From NCBI GenBank assembly GCA_946566685.1, contig CAMNXA010000008.1, positions 1-64,000 on the forward strand: 64,000 bases of DNA, in the 5' to 3' direction. The position numbers and the translations under genes are program-made. Of the stretch, positions 1-8,230 are shown in pieces. This stretch comes from an uncultured Lachnospiraceae bacterium. Its GTDB lineage: Bacteria; Bacillota; Clostridia; Lachnospirales; Lachnospiraceae. Every line of letters begins with the position of its first letter. The first letter of the stretch is position 1. The notes beneath the pieces are model-generated. The model had not been told where the DNA came from. It searched no databases and was given only the letters and a program-made list of their open reading frames with translations.

Positions 1-161
<161 letters not shown>

Positions 162-182
162 CATGTCATTATAGAAATATAG

Positions 183-226
183 AATCCCATATACAGGAGA
201 AATAGCTTGTATATGGGATTTTTTAT
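183..226 (+). terminator. Intrinsic terminator of gdhA
   Basis: A perfect 13-bp stem (183-195 with 208-220, AATCCCATATACA and its complement) with a 12-base loop is followed directly by a run of T (219-224). It lies 22 bases after the gdhA stop codon. Confidence 0.9.
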
Positions 227-280
227 ATTTCAGGATTCAAATTTTGTTTGTGGTGTACATAGAGAATACAGAGTGAAATT

Positions 281-1537
281 ATGAATAAGAATTTTTATTA
301 TGTGTGGTTTTCAAGATTCGTTTCGATTTTAGGAAGCAGTTTGACAACCTTTGGTGTCAGTGTCTGGGTTTTTGGAGAAACAGGCAAAGCGACTCCCATG
401 GCTGTCACCATGCTATGTTCGATACTGCCATCGGTTATCTTTGCACCGTTAAGCGGTATCGTCTGTGATTATTTTAATCGTAAGAAGGTAATTTTAATAG
501 CAGATTCGACAGCAGCCGCAACGAGTTTGTTATTATTGCTGTATCTTATGACGGAAAGATTTGATTTTGGAATTATCTGTGCCTTTACTTTTATTAATGC
601 AACGGCAAATATGCTGGATAATAATGCTTACCAGGCTTCTTTATCTACCTTAGTGCAAGAAAATGATATCAAGAAAGCAGGAGGCATGAATCAGATCATT
701 GAATCTGTCAGCAGTATCATTGCGCCCGTTTGTGCTGGAATATTATATTATCCGGTTGGCTTACAAGGATTATTGGTGATTGATCTGTGTACCTTTATAG
801 TGGCAATGCTAATATTTATCAGAGTGCCATCAGGTCTCTTTTCAGATCCGGGTGGAGAGAAGAAGGTGCAAGAGAATGTTTTTGAAAACATCCTGGCAGG
901 ATTTCAATTTATATTCTCCGCAAGAGGATTGACATTATTGATGATATTTTTTGCATTTTTCAATTTCTTTCTCAATGTTTCGGATTCCCTGACAGAACCA
1001 CTGGTATTATCTCTGGGTAACAGTTTTGATATGGGACTGGTCAAGATGGCCGGAGGGATTGGTATTTTACTTGGAAGCCTATTTATTACGGAAAAAGGCA
1101 TGAAATATTCTTATAGCAAGAGTATCTTTATCTCGGCAATTATAACCGGCGCCTCAATCTGTATTATGGGGATTAGAAATAATATCGGTTTCATTATTTT
1201 GGGGGAATTTGTTTTCCTATTCGTAACACCGATTGTAAATACACTGGCAGGGACATTATGGATCCTAAAGACACCGAAGGAGTTGCAGGGCAGAGTATAC
1301 GCGGCCAGAAGTATGGTGGCCAAGGGAATCATTCCGCTTTCCTATTTATTGGTCGGCCCGCTGGCAGACAGCTGGATCCCAGCGTTTTTGCAGAACTATC
1401 CGAATGCCGGTAAAGTGATTCAGATAGCGCTGGGGGATGGAAACCTTAATTATAGATTGGTGTATGTGGCGGCCGGAATGACAGCGATTATTTTTGCAGT
1501 GCTCTTTTTCTCACAAAAAGAACTGCGGCAGCTGTAA
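281..1537 (+). CDS. MFS family efflux transporter
   Basis: 418 residues, about 12 hydrophobic segments, matching the usual length of major facilitator exporters. The loop between helices 2 and 3 reads GIVCDYFNRKKV, a form of the MFS signature GxxxDRxxRKxx, and the overall pattern resembles the macrolide/antibiotic exporter-like branch (MefA-type, MFS_3). Substrate cannot be told from sequence. The ATG at 281 opens directly on the first helix; the ribosome binding site is weak (GAG shortly upstream). It stands alone between the gdhA terminator and a degraded small ORF. Codon use is visibly richer in A/T than in neighbours such as the 11.7-13.5 kb aminopeptidase, which suggests acquisition by transfer, though this is only an impression from reading. 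Confidence 0.8.
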   Translation: MNKNFYYVWFSRFVSILGSSLTTFGVSVWVFGETGKATPMAVTMLCSILPSVIFAPLSGIVCDYFNRKKVILIADSTAAATSLLLLLYLMTERFDFGIICAFTFINATANMLDNNAYQASLSTLVQENDIKKAGGMNQIIESVSSIIAPVCAGILYYPVGLQGLLVIDLCTFIVAMLIFIRVPSGLFSDPGGEKKVQENVFENILAGFQFIFSARGLTLLMIFFAFFNFFLNVSDSLTEPLVLSLGNSFDMGLVKMAGGIGILLGSLFITEKGMKYSYSKSIFISAIITGASICIMGIRNNIGFIILGEFVFLFVTPIVNTLAGTLWILKTPKELQGRVYAARSMVAKGIIPLSYLLVGPLADSWIPAFLQNYPNAGKVIQIALGDGNLNYRLVYVAAGMTAIIFAVLFFSQKELRQL

Positions 1538-1552
1538 TCAAGCTGTATGTGC

Positions 1553-1692
1553 ATGACAGATAGTCAATTCAAAGGTTTTAACAGGTTTGTTTTAGATGAC
1601 ATCAGAGAAGTGCTTGAAAATATGGCATTCGGCAAAGAAAAAGAGAAACTGCAAAAGTAGCTGATAATTTACAGCAAACACTCGAAGATTAG
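1553..1692 (+). pseudogene. Small soluble protein ORF interrupted by an apparent frameshift
   Basis: An ATG at 1553 opens a 35-codon frame beginning MTDSQFKGFNRFVLDD, ending in TAG at 1658 just after a run of four A (1653-1656). Reading on in the +1 frame from 1657 gives VADNLQQTLED and a stop at 1690-1692, which continues the amphipathic, Glu/Lys/Gln-rich character (KEKLQK then VADNLQQTLED). I read this as one roughly 46-residue gene of the short helical type common in Lachnospiraceae, broken by a single-base change at the A run. No clear ribosome binding site is seen. Function unknown. It could instead be an intact 35-residue ORF or noise. Confidence 0.4.
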
Positions 1693-1827
1693 TAAGTAAA
1701 TATAGTATGCAACATTGGGTGTAAAGTCTATTGAAAAATCAAAGGCTTTATACCTTTTTTATTATAAAAAATTTGTATGATTTCTTTATCTGCGGAGTCT
1801 TATTGTTGAAAAGGAGGTGGTAGGGTA

Positions 1828-1905
1828 ATGGAGTTTGAACAGATAATTTTTATGTGGCGTGTGTTTGGGGAATTCTTGGGAGAGATAATGTCTATGGCAC
1901 GATAA
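1828..1905 (+). CDS. 25-residue ORF with strong Shine-Dalgarno upstream of MacB-like permease
   Basis: The sequence AAGGAGGTGG (1811-1820) sits 8-10 bases before an ATG at 1828 that opens a 25-codon frame starting MEFEQIIFMWRVFGEF and ending TAA at 1905. The stop overlaps the ribosome binding site (AAAGGAG, 1904-1910) of the permease that starts at 1916, so translation of the two is probably coupled. The peptide is amphipathic with two Trp/Phe-rich turns. It may be a leader peptide, a true small protein, or the tail of a lost gene such as the missing ATPase. No family is recognised. Confidence 0.4.
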   Translation: MEFEQIIFMWRVFGEFLGEIMSMAR

Positions 1906-1915
1906 AGGAGTACTG

Positions 1916-3139
1916 ATGGCACAAATATGGGAATACGTAAAAATTGCCCTGATGAATATCAAGAGCAACAAAGGGCGTTCTATCCTTACCATGCTGGGTA
2001 TCATCATCGGTATCTCATCCGTTATTATGATTAGTTCCATCGGTAATGGAGTGCGAAGCTCTGTCAATGATGAGCTGGAAAATATGTTCGGCGACAAAAT
2101 TACCATTTACACCAACAGTGGTGTAGAAGGCAATGATGTGAGATTTACTGAGGAAGATTTTAAACTGGTGAAAGAAAAGGTTGCGCATGTGAAAGGTGCT
2201 ACAACACAATATAGTTATTGGGGAGCCACAGGCAAGGCACGCAAGGGCGATTTTTCGGCGAACCTTGAGGGCGGCAGTACGGCGTTACAGTACGCGATCG
2301 GCAACGAACCAATTGTCAGGGGTAGATACTTTTCACAAGATGAGTATGATTCGGCCAGCATGGTCTGCGTTATCAATGAGAGCAGTGCGAGAATGTTGTT
2401 TGGAACCACAGATGTGGTGGGTATGACCTTTGAGCTGAGCCTTGGGGGTATAAGCCAGGATATTCGGATTGTGGGTATCAGGCAGGACACACCGGCGGGA
2501 CTCATTGCCAATATGAATGGCAGTGGTTCTCTACAGGTAGAAATGCCGTTAAAATCCATGGCATTCGGGCTTGGTTATGGAAGTGAAGACTCTGATTACC
2601 TCTATGTGATTGCAGAGAGCTCTGAGTATGTATCGCAGGTTGCGGCGGATTCAATCCGTCTTATGGAAAACCGATACAATGTGCGGGGAGAAAATAAGAT
2701 CCTGGTGGAGAGGTTTGCGGATTACACGGCGGAGTATGATGAAATCCTCAGCACGCTGACACTCTTTATCTCCTTTGTCGCGGCAATTTCCTTGCTGGTG
2801 GGTGGCATTGGCGTAATGAACATCATGCTTGTGTCCGTGACGGAGCGCACGAGGGAGATTGGAATCCGCAAGTCGCTTGGTGCCAGAACGAAGTCGATTC
2901 TCCTACAGTTTCTGGCGGAGGCGGGTATCATCACTTTTATCGGCGGCCTGATCGGGATTGCGCTTGGCGCGCTGGGAGGTATCGCGGTCTGCGGCGCGTT
3001 GGGTTATATGGCAAAGGTCAATGTCCTTACGGTGGTCGCTGCCGCGGTCTTCTCTGCGGGTGTAGGTATTTTCTTCGGTATCTATCCCGCGGGAAAGGCG
3101 GCGAAGCTGAGTCCGATTGAGGCGTTGAGACATGAGTAA
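1916..3139 (+). CDS. MacB/FtsX-family ABC transporter permease (no partner ATPase nearby)
   Basis: 407 residues. An N-terminal membrane helix (about 20-42, containing SILTMLGIIIGISSVIMIS) is followed by an extracellular MacB_PCD domain (about 50-275) and three C-terminal helices with the FtsX signature ERTREIGIRKSLGA near residue 305. This is the permease half of MacAB-type export or mechanotransmission complexes for peptides, lipids or drugs. Such permeases are normally encoded next to an ATP-binding subunit and often an HlyD-like adaptor, and neither is present here: upstream there is only a 25-codon ORF and a gene remnant, downstream a terminator-like hairpin. It may use an ATPase encoded elsewhere or be a relic. 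Start chosen at ATG 1916, behind AAAGGAG. Confidence 0.85.
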   Translation: MAQIWEYVKIALMNIKSNKGRSILTMLGIIIGISSVIMISSIGNGVRSSVNDELENMFGDKITIYTNSGVEGNDVRFTEEDFKLVKEKVAHVKGATTQYSYWGATGKARKGDFSANLEGGSTALQYAIGNEPIVRGRYFSQDEYDSASMVCVINESSARMLFGTTDVVGMTFELSLGGISQDIRIVGIRQDTPAGLIANMNGSGSLQVEMPLKSMAFGLGYGSEDSDYLYVIAESSEYVSQVAADSIRLMENRYNVRGENKILVERFADYTAEYDEILSTLTLFISFVAAISLLVGGIGVMNIMLVSVTERTREIGIRKSLGARTKSILLQFLAEAGIITFIGGLIGIALGALGGIAVCGALGYMAKVNVLTVVAAAVFSAGVGIFFGIYPAGKAAKLSPIEALRHE

Positions 3140-3147
3140 GATATTAA

Positions 3148-3185
3148 GGGGATGCAAATATTATGTGGTATTTGCATCCCCAAAT
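3148..3185 (+). terminator. Hairpin after the permease gene
   Basis: A perfect 13-bp stem (3148-3160 with 3169-3181, GGGGATGCAAATA and its complement) with an 8-base loop begins 8 bases after the permease stop. The downstream side has no strong T run, so termination efficiency is uncertain. It separates convergent genes and may serve both strands. Confidence 0.6.
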
Positions 3186-3220
3186 ATCATGTACAATTTT
3201 CAATTCTGCGGCAGATGTAA

Positions 3221-3511
3221 TTATGCTGTGTGTGCTGTTTTATCAGATCTATGCTTATCTAAAATGGCATGTACTCTTTCAACTTCATCAAGAATGAGAA
3301 TGTCATCACGATGTAACCGCCTCAAATCAGCTTTTACATCTACAATATCAGCCTTTACATTTACCATGTCGGTTTTTACGTTTGATAAATCAGTTCTTAT
3401 ATCTACAATATCAGCCTTTACACTTACCATGTCAGTTTTTACATCTATCATGTCTTTTTCAATTCCGGTCACTTTGTCGAGTAATAAGTCAAGTTTTTCA
3501 TCGTTAGTCAT
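3221..3511 (-). CDS. Small heptad-repeat coiled-coil protein
   Basis: 96 residues from the ATG at 3511 (MTNDEKLDLLLDKV), chosen over an in-frame ATG 33 bases upstream because a GAGGGGG Shine-Dalgarno lies 7 bases before it. Residues about 18-65 are seven-residue repeats of the form V(D/S/N)VKTDM or V(D/N)VKADI with Val/Ile/Met/Leu at a and d positions, predicting a long parallel coiled coil; the C-terminus is basic and helical. The DNA carries matching 21-bp repeats with a 63-bp higher-order duplication, so repeat number probably varies between strains. No catalytic or membrane segment is seen. Similar Lachnospiraceae proteins have no known role. Confidence 0.75.
   Translation of the reverse strand: MTNDEKLDLLLDKVTGIEKDMIDVKTDMVSVKADIVDIRTDLSNVKTDMVNVKADIVDVKADLRRLHRDDILILDEVERVHAILDKHRSDKTAHTA
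3332..3460 (-). repeat. 21-bp tandem repeats (63-bp higher-order unit) inside the coiled-coil gene
   Basis: About six 21-bp units encode successive heptads. Two blocks beginning at 3340 and 3403 are nearly identical over about 40 bases (offset exactly 63), so three heptads appear to have been duplicated together. Confidence 0.8.
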
Positions 3512-3566
3512 GTTATCGCCCCCTCTTTGTCGTGATATAGGCATTAATGGATTTAATTGTAGTGGT

Positions 3567-3595
3567 AGTATATCATAATTGAAACATAAAGTCTA
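3567..3595 (-). promoter_or_regulatory. Possible sigma-A promoter of the coiled-coil gene
   Basis: On the minus strand TAGACT (3590-3595) is followed after 17 bases by TATACT (3567-3572), about 55 bases upstream of the chosen start. The -35 box matches TTGACA at four of six positions, so this is a modest call. Confidence 0.4.
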
Positions 3596-3666
3596 TTCCA
3601 TAATTAAAAATAATTTTATATTTAGATAATTCCATCACACAAAAACGTATTTGCTATAGCAGGGGT

Positions 3667-3999
3667 TCATTCTACCATCACCTGCAAAATATCCTCAAAC
3701 CGAATCCTGGTATTCACAATCTGCAACAGGCGGCTGGTTTCGTCCATACGGGCCACCAGGCCTGTTATTTTAATGTATTCGCCTTTTTGAAAATAGACCA
3801 CAGTGGCCATTTTGCCTTTGGTAAGCAGGTGCATCTGCCGGTCCAGTTCTTCCTCCATTTCCGGGGAGAGTTCTATTTTGGGAACCAGCACCTTTTCCCT
3901 GGCGGCCAGGGCGTCCGGCAGACCGCTTAAGGCAGCAAAGGGCATAAACTGTTTGGCCCTTTCTTCTATGGGCATTCTATTTCGCGGTTTATTCGCCAC
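3667..3999 (-). CDS. YolD-like protein
   Basis: 110 residues with the YolD-like hallmark RAKQFMPFAAL near residue 14 and a C-terminal beta-rich part (KITGLVARMDETSRLLQIVNTRIRFEDILQV). Proteins of this family sit next to UmuC/UvrX-type Y-family polymerases in Firmicutes and are thought to be a functional counterpart of UmuD. Here the gene overlaps the 3' end of the polymerase gene by 11 bases, so the two are almost certainly co-transcribed and translationally coupled, polymerase first. No LexA-type autocleavage Ser/Lys dyad is evident. The biochemical role is not established. Confidence 0.88.
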   Translation of the reverse strand: MANKPRNRMPIEERAKQFMPFAALSGLPDALAAREKVLVPKIELSPEMEEELDRQMHLLTKGKMATVVYFQKGEYIKITGLVARMDETSRLLQIVNTRIRFEDILQVMVE

Positions 4000-5254
4000 T
4001 TCTGTGTCCTCCGATCTGGTGATTGCGTTCTCTGGTAGTAGCGCCTTCCTCCAGGTTCATGCCTTTGAGGATAGCGTCCTTGCCAAATTTATTTTTGATG
4101 TCGATGACAGCCTGCTGTATTTTACGGTTTCGCTCCAATTCTTCGGCATCCACAAAAAAACTGTACTGATGATATTCTTCCGGCATCACATGGTTGCAGG
4201 TGATGTTAATGCGGTGAACCTGATAACTGGGATCAACGATCCGCTCATAAAGGGCAGTCACGGCCGGTATGATGAGCAGGTCGGAGTTGGTATCCATTTC
4301 AAGAGATGCAGTGCCGTGGGCGGAAGGAACGTTTAGCCGGTTGGAATAACCTATGTGGAGGGTGATGGAACGGGTGACCAGTTTCTTTTCCACCAGTTCC
4401 AGGCACAAAAGGTCAGTCATTTCCTTGACGATGAGAAGTCCCTTATCGAAAGGATAGTCGCAGCCAAGAACCTGGCCACTGGTCAGGCAGCTGCTGTGGG
4501 GCTTATAGGTTTTAATATCGGTGATGGTGACGGGCTCCAGGCCCCAGGCATGGTCAATCAAAAGTTCCGCGTCCACACCGAAAAGCTGGTACAGAAGGTT
4601 CTCATCGGCTTCAGCAATATCCCGCATAGTGCGGATGCCGAAGGCATCAAGTCTCCTGGCGGTACCGGCGCCTATCCGCCAGAAATCTGTCAGGGGTTTA
4701 TGATCCCACAGGGTTTGGCGATAGCTTTCTTCCGTGAGTTCACCGATAAAGTCGGAGGCATGCTTGGCTGTGATATCCAGGGCAATCTTGGCAAGATACA
4801 GGTTGGAACCCACACCGCAGGAGGCACGGACGCCTATCTGCTCATAAATATCCTGCATGATCCTAAGGCCCAGTTCCCTGGCGGAGAGCTGGTAGAGAGA
4901 CAGATAATCGGTTACGTCCATAAAAGCCTCATCAATAGAGTAGACATGGATATCCTCTTTGGAAATATATTTTAGATAAATTTCATAGATATCTGCGGAG
5001 GTGTCCACATATTTCTGCATGCGTGGCGGGGCAGTGATGTAGTCCACGTGTTTTGGAATCTCAAAGATCCGGCAGCGGTTTTTGATACCGAGCGCTTTCA
5101 TGGCAGGGGTGATGGCCAGACAGATGGTCTTTTCTGTCCGGGTTGGATCCGCCACCACCAGATTGGTAGTCATGGGATCTAAGCCTCTCTCTACGCACTC
5201 TACGGAGGCATAGAAAGATTTCAGATCAATGCAGAGGTAAGTGCGCTGGTTCAT
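3989..5254 (-). CDS. uvrX: Y-family DNA polymerase (UvrX/UmuC-like translesion polymerase)
   Basis: 421 residues, usual for this family. The palm begins with YLCIDLKSFYASVECVERG, giving the first metal-binding Asp and the steric-gate region, and the second acidic motif is HVYSIDEAFMDVT near residue 105. A helix-hairpin-helix thumb region follows (FWRIGAGTARRLDAFGI), then the little-finger domain. The enzyme inserts nucleotides opposite damaged bases and is error-prone. It forms an operon with the yolD-like gene. A promoter 130-155 bases upstream contains a LexA box between its -35 and -10 hexamers, so SOS induction is expected. The ATG at 5254 has AAGGA upstream. The symbol follows the Bacillus uvrX/yolD arrangement; umuC or dinB-like naming is equally defensible. 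Confidence 0.9.
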   Translation of the reverse strand: MNQRTYLCIDLKSFYASVECVERGLDPMTTNLVVADPTRTEKTICLAITPAMKALGIKNRCRIFEIPKHVDYITAPPRMQKYVDTSADIYEIYLKYISKEDIHVYSIDEAFMDVTDYLSLYQLSARELGLRIMQDIYEQIGVRASCGVGSNLYLAKIALDITAKHASDFIGELTEESYRQTLWDHKPLTDFWRIGAGTARRLDAFGIRTMRDIAEADENLLYQLFGVDAELLIDHAWGLEPVTITDIKTYKPHSSCLTSGQVLGCDYPFDKGLLIVKEMTDLLCLELVEKKLVTRSITLHIGYSNRLNVPSAHGTASLEMDTNSDLLIIPAVTALYERIVDPSYQVHRINITCNHVMPEEYHQYSFFVDAEELERNRKIQQAVIDIKNKFGKDAILKGMNLEEGATTRERNHQIGGHRSGE

Positions 5255-5381
5255 AGGAGAGATTCCTTTCTGTAAAATGGAATGACAGGGGAGTTCCTTT
5301 CCATAATTAGGGTATATATCTATTTAAACATCATCTTCAGATAATATGTGAAAAGTAACTCGGTAGATTATCTGTTTCACT

Positions 5382-5411
5382 AATATACCACACAGAACAT
5401 GTGTTCGTCAA
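5382..5411 (-). promoter_or_regulatory. SOS promoter of uvrX-yolD with embedded LexA box
   Basis: On the minus strand TTGACG (5406-5411) and TATATT (5382-5387) are 18 bases apart. Positions 5394-5407 read AGAACATGTGTTCG on the plus strand, matching 13 of 14 positions of the Firmicute LexA/DinR consensus CGAAC-N4-GTTYG (only the first C differs). The operator lies between the two hexamers, where bound LexA would block polymerase. The leader to the uvrX start is about 120 bases. Confidence 0.85.
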
Positions 5412-5549
5412 ACGCTTTTTTGAAGTTTCCGGGAAATGGGAGGCATGGTAATTTTTTCTCTTTCTGAGAAGAAATAGAGGACAAATCAGAAAAAAAATGA
5501 TACTATATCTTTATAGCGATTGCGATAGCGATGAAGGGGACAAATACAA

Positions 5550-6821
5550 ATGAGTGTTATCAGCAGTAAAGATGTCAATGAGATTATCCGTAAGACGCTT
5601 GGTATTATCAACAATAAGATCATGCAGCATGGGGAGGTCACGGGGTACATCTTATACAAGATGATGGAATACGAGAATGCATATACAGATCAGCACTACA
5701 CCGAGCAGGAACTGGTGGATTATACGATGCTGGGTATTCTGCATGATATCGGCCTGTATAAGGAAGATAATGTGAAGAATGTATCAGATTTTGAGACCAA
5801 GAATCTCTGGCCCCATTCGATTTATGGCTTCCTTTTCCTGAAATACCTTTCGCCCATGGGAGATAAGGCTGAGATTGTGTTGTATCATCATCTGGACTAT
5901 AACAGGCACAGTATGATACAGAGCCGTTATATGCATGTGATCGATCTGCTCAGCCTGGCGGATAAGATGGATACATTCCTGCATCTGAAAGATGAGAAAC
6001 TGGGGCAGGATTATTTTAATAAATATCGTGACGTTAAGTTTTCCGGTGCCGCCATGGATCTTTTTCAGAAAGCGGAGAAGCGCTACGGCATCACGGAGAA
6101 TCTGGTGAGTGGCAAATACAGGGAAGAACTGGATGTTCTGCTGGCAAAACGCGCTTTCTCGGAACAGTATAAGAGAGGCTTTCTGGAAATGCTGGTTTAT
6201 ACCATTGATTTTCGGAGTGAGCATACAGTGATACATACATTGGCAACGGTGCACTTTGCGGAGCAGCTGGGCAGGTTGTCGAGGGTTTCCGGGAAGGATT
6301 TGCGAGATCTGCATTACGGGGCGCTGCTCCATGATCTGGGCAAGATTGCGATTCCTTTGAATATTCTGGAATCCACGGGACGCCTGAGCGATGATGAGAT
6401 GAAGATCATGAAAGCCCATGTGCGTATTACGGAGATGATTCTGGAAGGTGTCGTGGATGATGCGGTGTTGCAGATTGCGGTCAGGCATCATGAGAAACTG
6501 GACGGCACAGGATACCATAAGGGACTGAGTGCCGCAGATCTGACGCTGCCCCAGCAGATTATCGCGGTGGCGGATATCCTGAGTGCACTGTATGGCAAGC
6601 GCAGTTACAAGGAGGCCTTCAGCAAGGAAAAGATACTGGATATCATGAACTCCGATGCGGACCGCGGCAAGATCAACCGCAATGTGGTCACCAGTCTGGA
6701 ACGGAATTATGATAACATTATCAAAGAGTTTGAAAAGGAAAAAGAGAACACCATAGGTTTGTATTTGAAGATCAAAGAACAATATGCGATCATGATCGAG
6801 CGGTTTAAGCAGTTTGACTGA
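5550..6821 (+). CDS. Tandem HD-domain protein, HD-GYP-like phosphodiesterase
   Basis: 423 residues, cytoplasmic, with no sensory or membrane segment. Two HD folds are visible: an N-terminal one with GILHDIGLY (His65-Asp66) and later YHHLD, and a C-terminal one with ALLHDLGKIAIP (His261-Asp262) followed by HHEKLDGTGYHKG (313-325). The latter is the HD-GYP signature HHExxDGxGYP except that the final Pro is His323. HD-GYP proteins hydrolyse cyclic di-GMP or related dinucleotides with a bi- or trinuclear iron/manganese centre. Whether the first domain is catalytic is unclear. AGGGG precedes the ATG at 5550. Placed alone between the SOS locus and the ferredoxin gene, it gives no pathway hint. Confidence 0.82.
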   Translation: MSVISSKDVNEIIRKTLGIINNKIMQHGEVTGYILYKMMEYENAYTDQHYTEQELVDYTMLGILHDIGLYKEDNVKNVSDFETKNLWPHSIYGFLFLKYLSPMGDKAEIVLYHHLDYNRHSMIQSRYMHVIDLLSLADKMDTFLHLKDEKLGQDYFNKYRDVKFSGAAMDLFQKAEKRYGITENLVSGKYREELDVLLAKRAFSEQYKRGFLEMLVYTIDFRSEHTVIHTLATVHFAEQLGRLSRVSGKDLRDLHYGALLHDLGKIAIPLNILESTGRLSDDEMKIMKAHVRITEMILEGVVDDAVLQIAVRHHEKLDGTGYHKGLSAADLTLPQQIIAVADILSALYGKRSYKEAFSKEKILDIMNSDADRGKINRNVVTSLERNYDNIIKEFEKEKENTIGLYLKIKEQYAIMIERFKQFD

Positions 6822-6939
6822 GCCGGTTGCAGGGAAAGATGTTGCGGTGTCGAATGGGACATAATGCGATTGGTAATAAAGAAGGAAGCGAACAGGTATA
6901 GGATGACTGGTACAAATAATGACTGAAAAGGAGACAGAC

Positions 6940-8058
6940 ATGGAACAGGCAAAAGTTTATTTTACATCATTTAAGGCGACCGAGCATGAGAACTTATTAC
7001 AGAAACTGCATCGGTTGATGAAGACGGCCGGATTTGAAACGATTGATTTTACGGATAAATATGCGGCGATTAAAATTCATTTTGGAGAGTATGGCAATCT
7101 GGCTTTCCTGCGCCCTAACTATGCGAGAGTGGTGGCGGACTATGTGAAAGAACTGGGCGGCAAACCCTATCTGACGGACTGCAACACGCTCTATGTGGGA
7201 AGCCGCAAGAATGCACTTGATCATCTGGAGACTGCCTATGTGAATGGATTTTCTCCCTATCAGACCGGATGCCACGTGATCATTGGCGATGGCCTGAAAG
7301 GGACGGACGAGACGATTGTGCCCATTAACGGTGAATATGTAAAGGAAGCGAAGATTGGACATGCTATTATGGACGCGGATGTGTTTATTACCCTGACGCA
7401 TTTTAAGGGACATGAGATGGCAGGTTTTGGCGGAACGCTTAAGAATATCGGTATGGGGTGCGGCTCCAGGGCCGGTAAGATGGAACAGCACTGTGATGGG
7501 AAACCCAGCGTGGATCAGAGTGTCTGTGTGGGCTGTGGCGCCTGTGACAGGATCTGTGCCCATGGAGCGCCGCAGATTGCGGACGGTAAGGCCAGGATTG
7601 ACCATGATAAATGTGTGGGCTGCGGCAGATGCCTGGCAGTGTGCCCGAAAGATGCGATCGCCGCGGATTTTGTGGATTCCATAGCGGTTCTCAATTATAA
7701 GATGGCGGAGTATTCTCTGGCAGTATGTAAGGACAGACCGTGCTTCCATGTTTCCCTGATCTGTGATGTGTCGCCTAATTGTGACTGTCATTCGGAAAAT
7801 GATATTCCGATCATTCCTAATATTGGTATGCTGGCATCCTTTGACCCGGTGGCTCTGGATCAGGCCTGTGCAGACCTTTGTAATCAGGCGGCGCCTGTGG
7901 CGGACAGTATTCTGGGTGAGAATATCAGGAAAAATAGCGGCGAAGAAAAACACGATCACTTCCATATGACCCATCCGGATACAGAGTGGAGATTCTGTAT
8001 TGCCCATGCGGTCAAGATTGGTCTGGGCACCGATCAGTATGAACTGATAAAAATCTGA
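6940..8058 (+). CDS. DUF362 protein with two 4Fe-4S ferredoxin motifs
   Basis: 372 residues from ATG 6940, chosen over an ATG 21 bases upstream because AAAAGGAGA ends 4 bases before it. Residues 1-185 and 245-372 form a split DUF362 domain (note FITLTHFKGHEMAGFGGTLKNIG, given here only as a landmark near 150-172). Inserted between are two classic ferredoxin motifs, CVGCGACDRIC (from Cys196) and CVGCGRCLAVC (from about 229), each carrying the CxxCxxCxxxC pattern for a 4Fe-4S cluster. DUF362 ferredoxins are common in anaerobes and are assumed to carry electrons, but the partner enzymes are unknown. No operon partner is obvious. Confidence 0.88.
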   Translation: MEQAKVYFTSFKATEHENLLQKLHRLMKTAGFETIDFTDKYAAIKIHFGEYGNLAFLRPNYARVVADYVKELGGKPYLTDCNTLYVGSRKNALDHLETAYVNGFSPYQTGCHVIIGDGLKGTDETIVPINGEYVKEAKIGHAIMDADVFITLTHFKGHEMAGFGGTLKNIGMGCGSRAGKMEQHCDGKPSVDQSVCVGCGACDRICAHGAPQIADGKARIDHDKCVGCGRCLAVCPKDAIAADFVDSIAVLNYKMAEYSLAVCKDRPCFHVSLICDVSPNCDCHSENDIPIIPNIGMLASFDPVALDQACADLCNQAAPVADSILGENIRKNSGEEKHDHFHMTHPDTEWRFCIAHAVKIGLGTDQYELIKI

Positions 8059-8091
8059 AGATGAGAATCCGGAGAATGTTTTCGGATTGCA

Positions 8092-8132
8092 ACTGACTGA
8101 GCGGCCTCCCTGGGAGGCCGTCTCACAGTTTA
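8092..8132 (+). terminator. Strong hairpin after the DUF362 gene
   Basis: A very stable GC-rich hairpin CGGCCTCC/GGAGGCCG (8102-8120) is extended by partly paired flanks (CTGACTGAG with CTCACAG). There is no good T run after it, so it may terminate weakly or stabilise the mRNA end. Confidence 0.4.
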
Positions 8133-8230
8133 TGACAGAAATTTTCCTGTTTGTACCATAGAACTTCAGGGAGATAATATCTTTTCCGAAATAGAAAATA
8201 TAAGATACAGACGGAAAGGTGGTCGGACAG

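Noticed and set aside
1741-1770. Terminator AAAGG-CTTTATA-CCTTTTTT before the MacB permease
   Set aside because: The stem is only 5 bp and A/T rich; too weak to claim as a terminator, although a T run follows.
3332-3460. CRISPR array
   Set aside because: The 21-bp repeats are contiguous, in frame and encode a coiled coil; no spacers of regular length are present.
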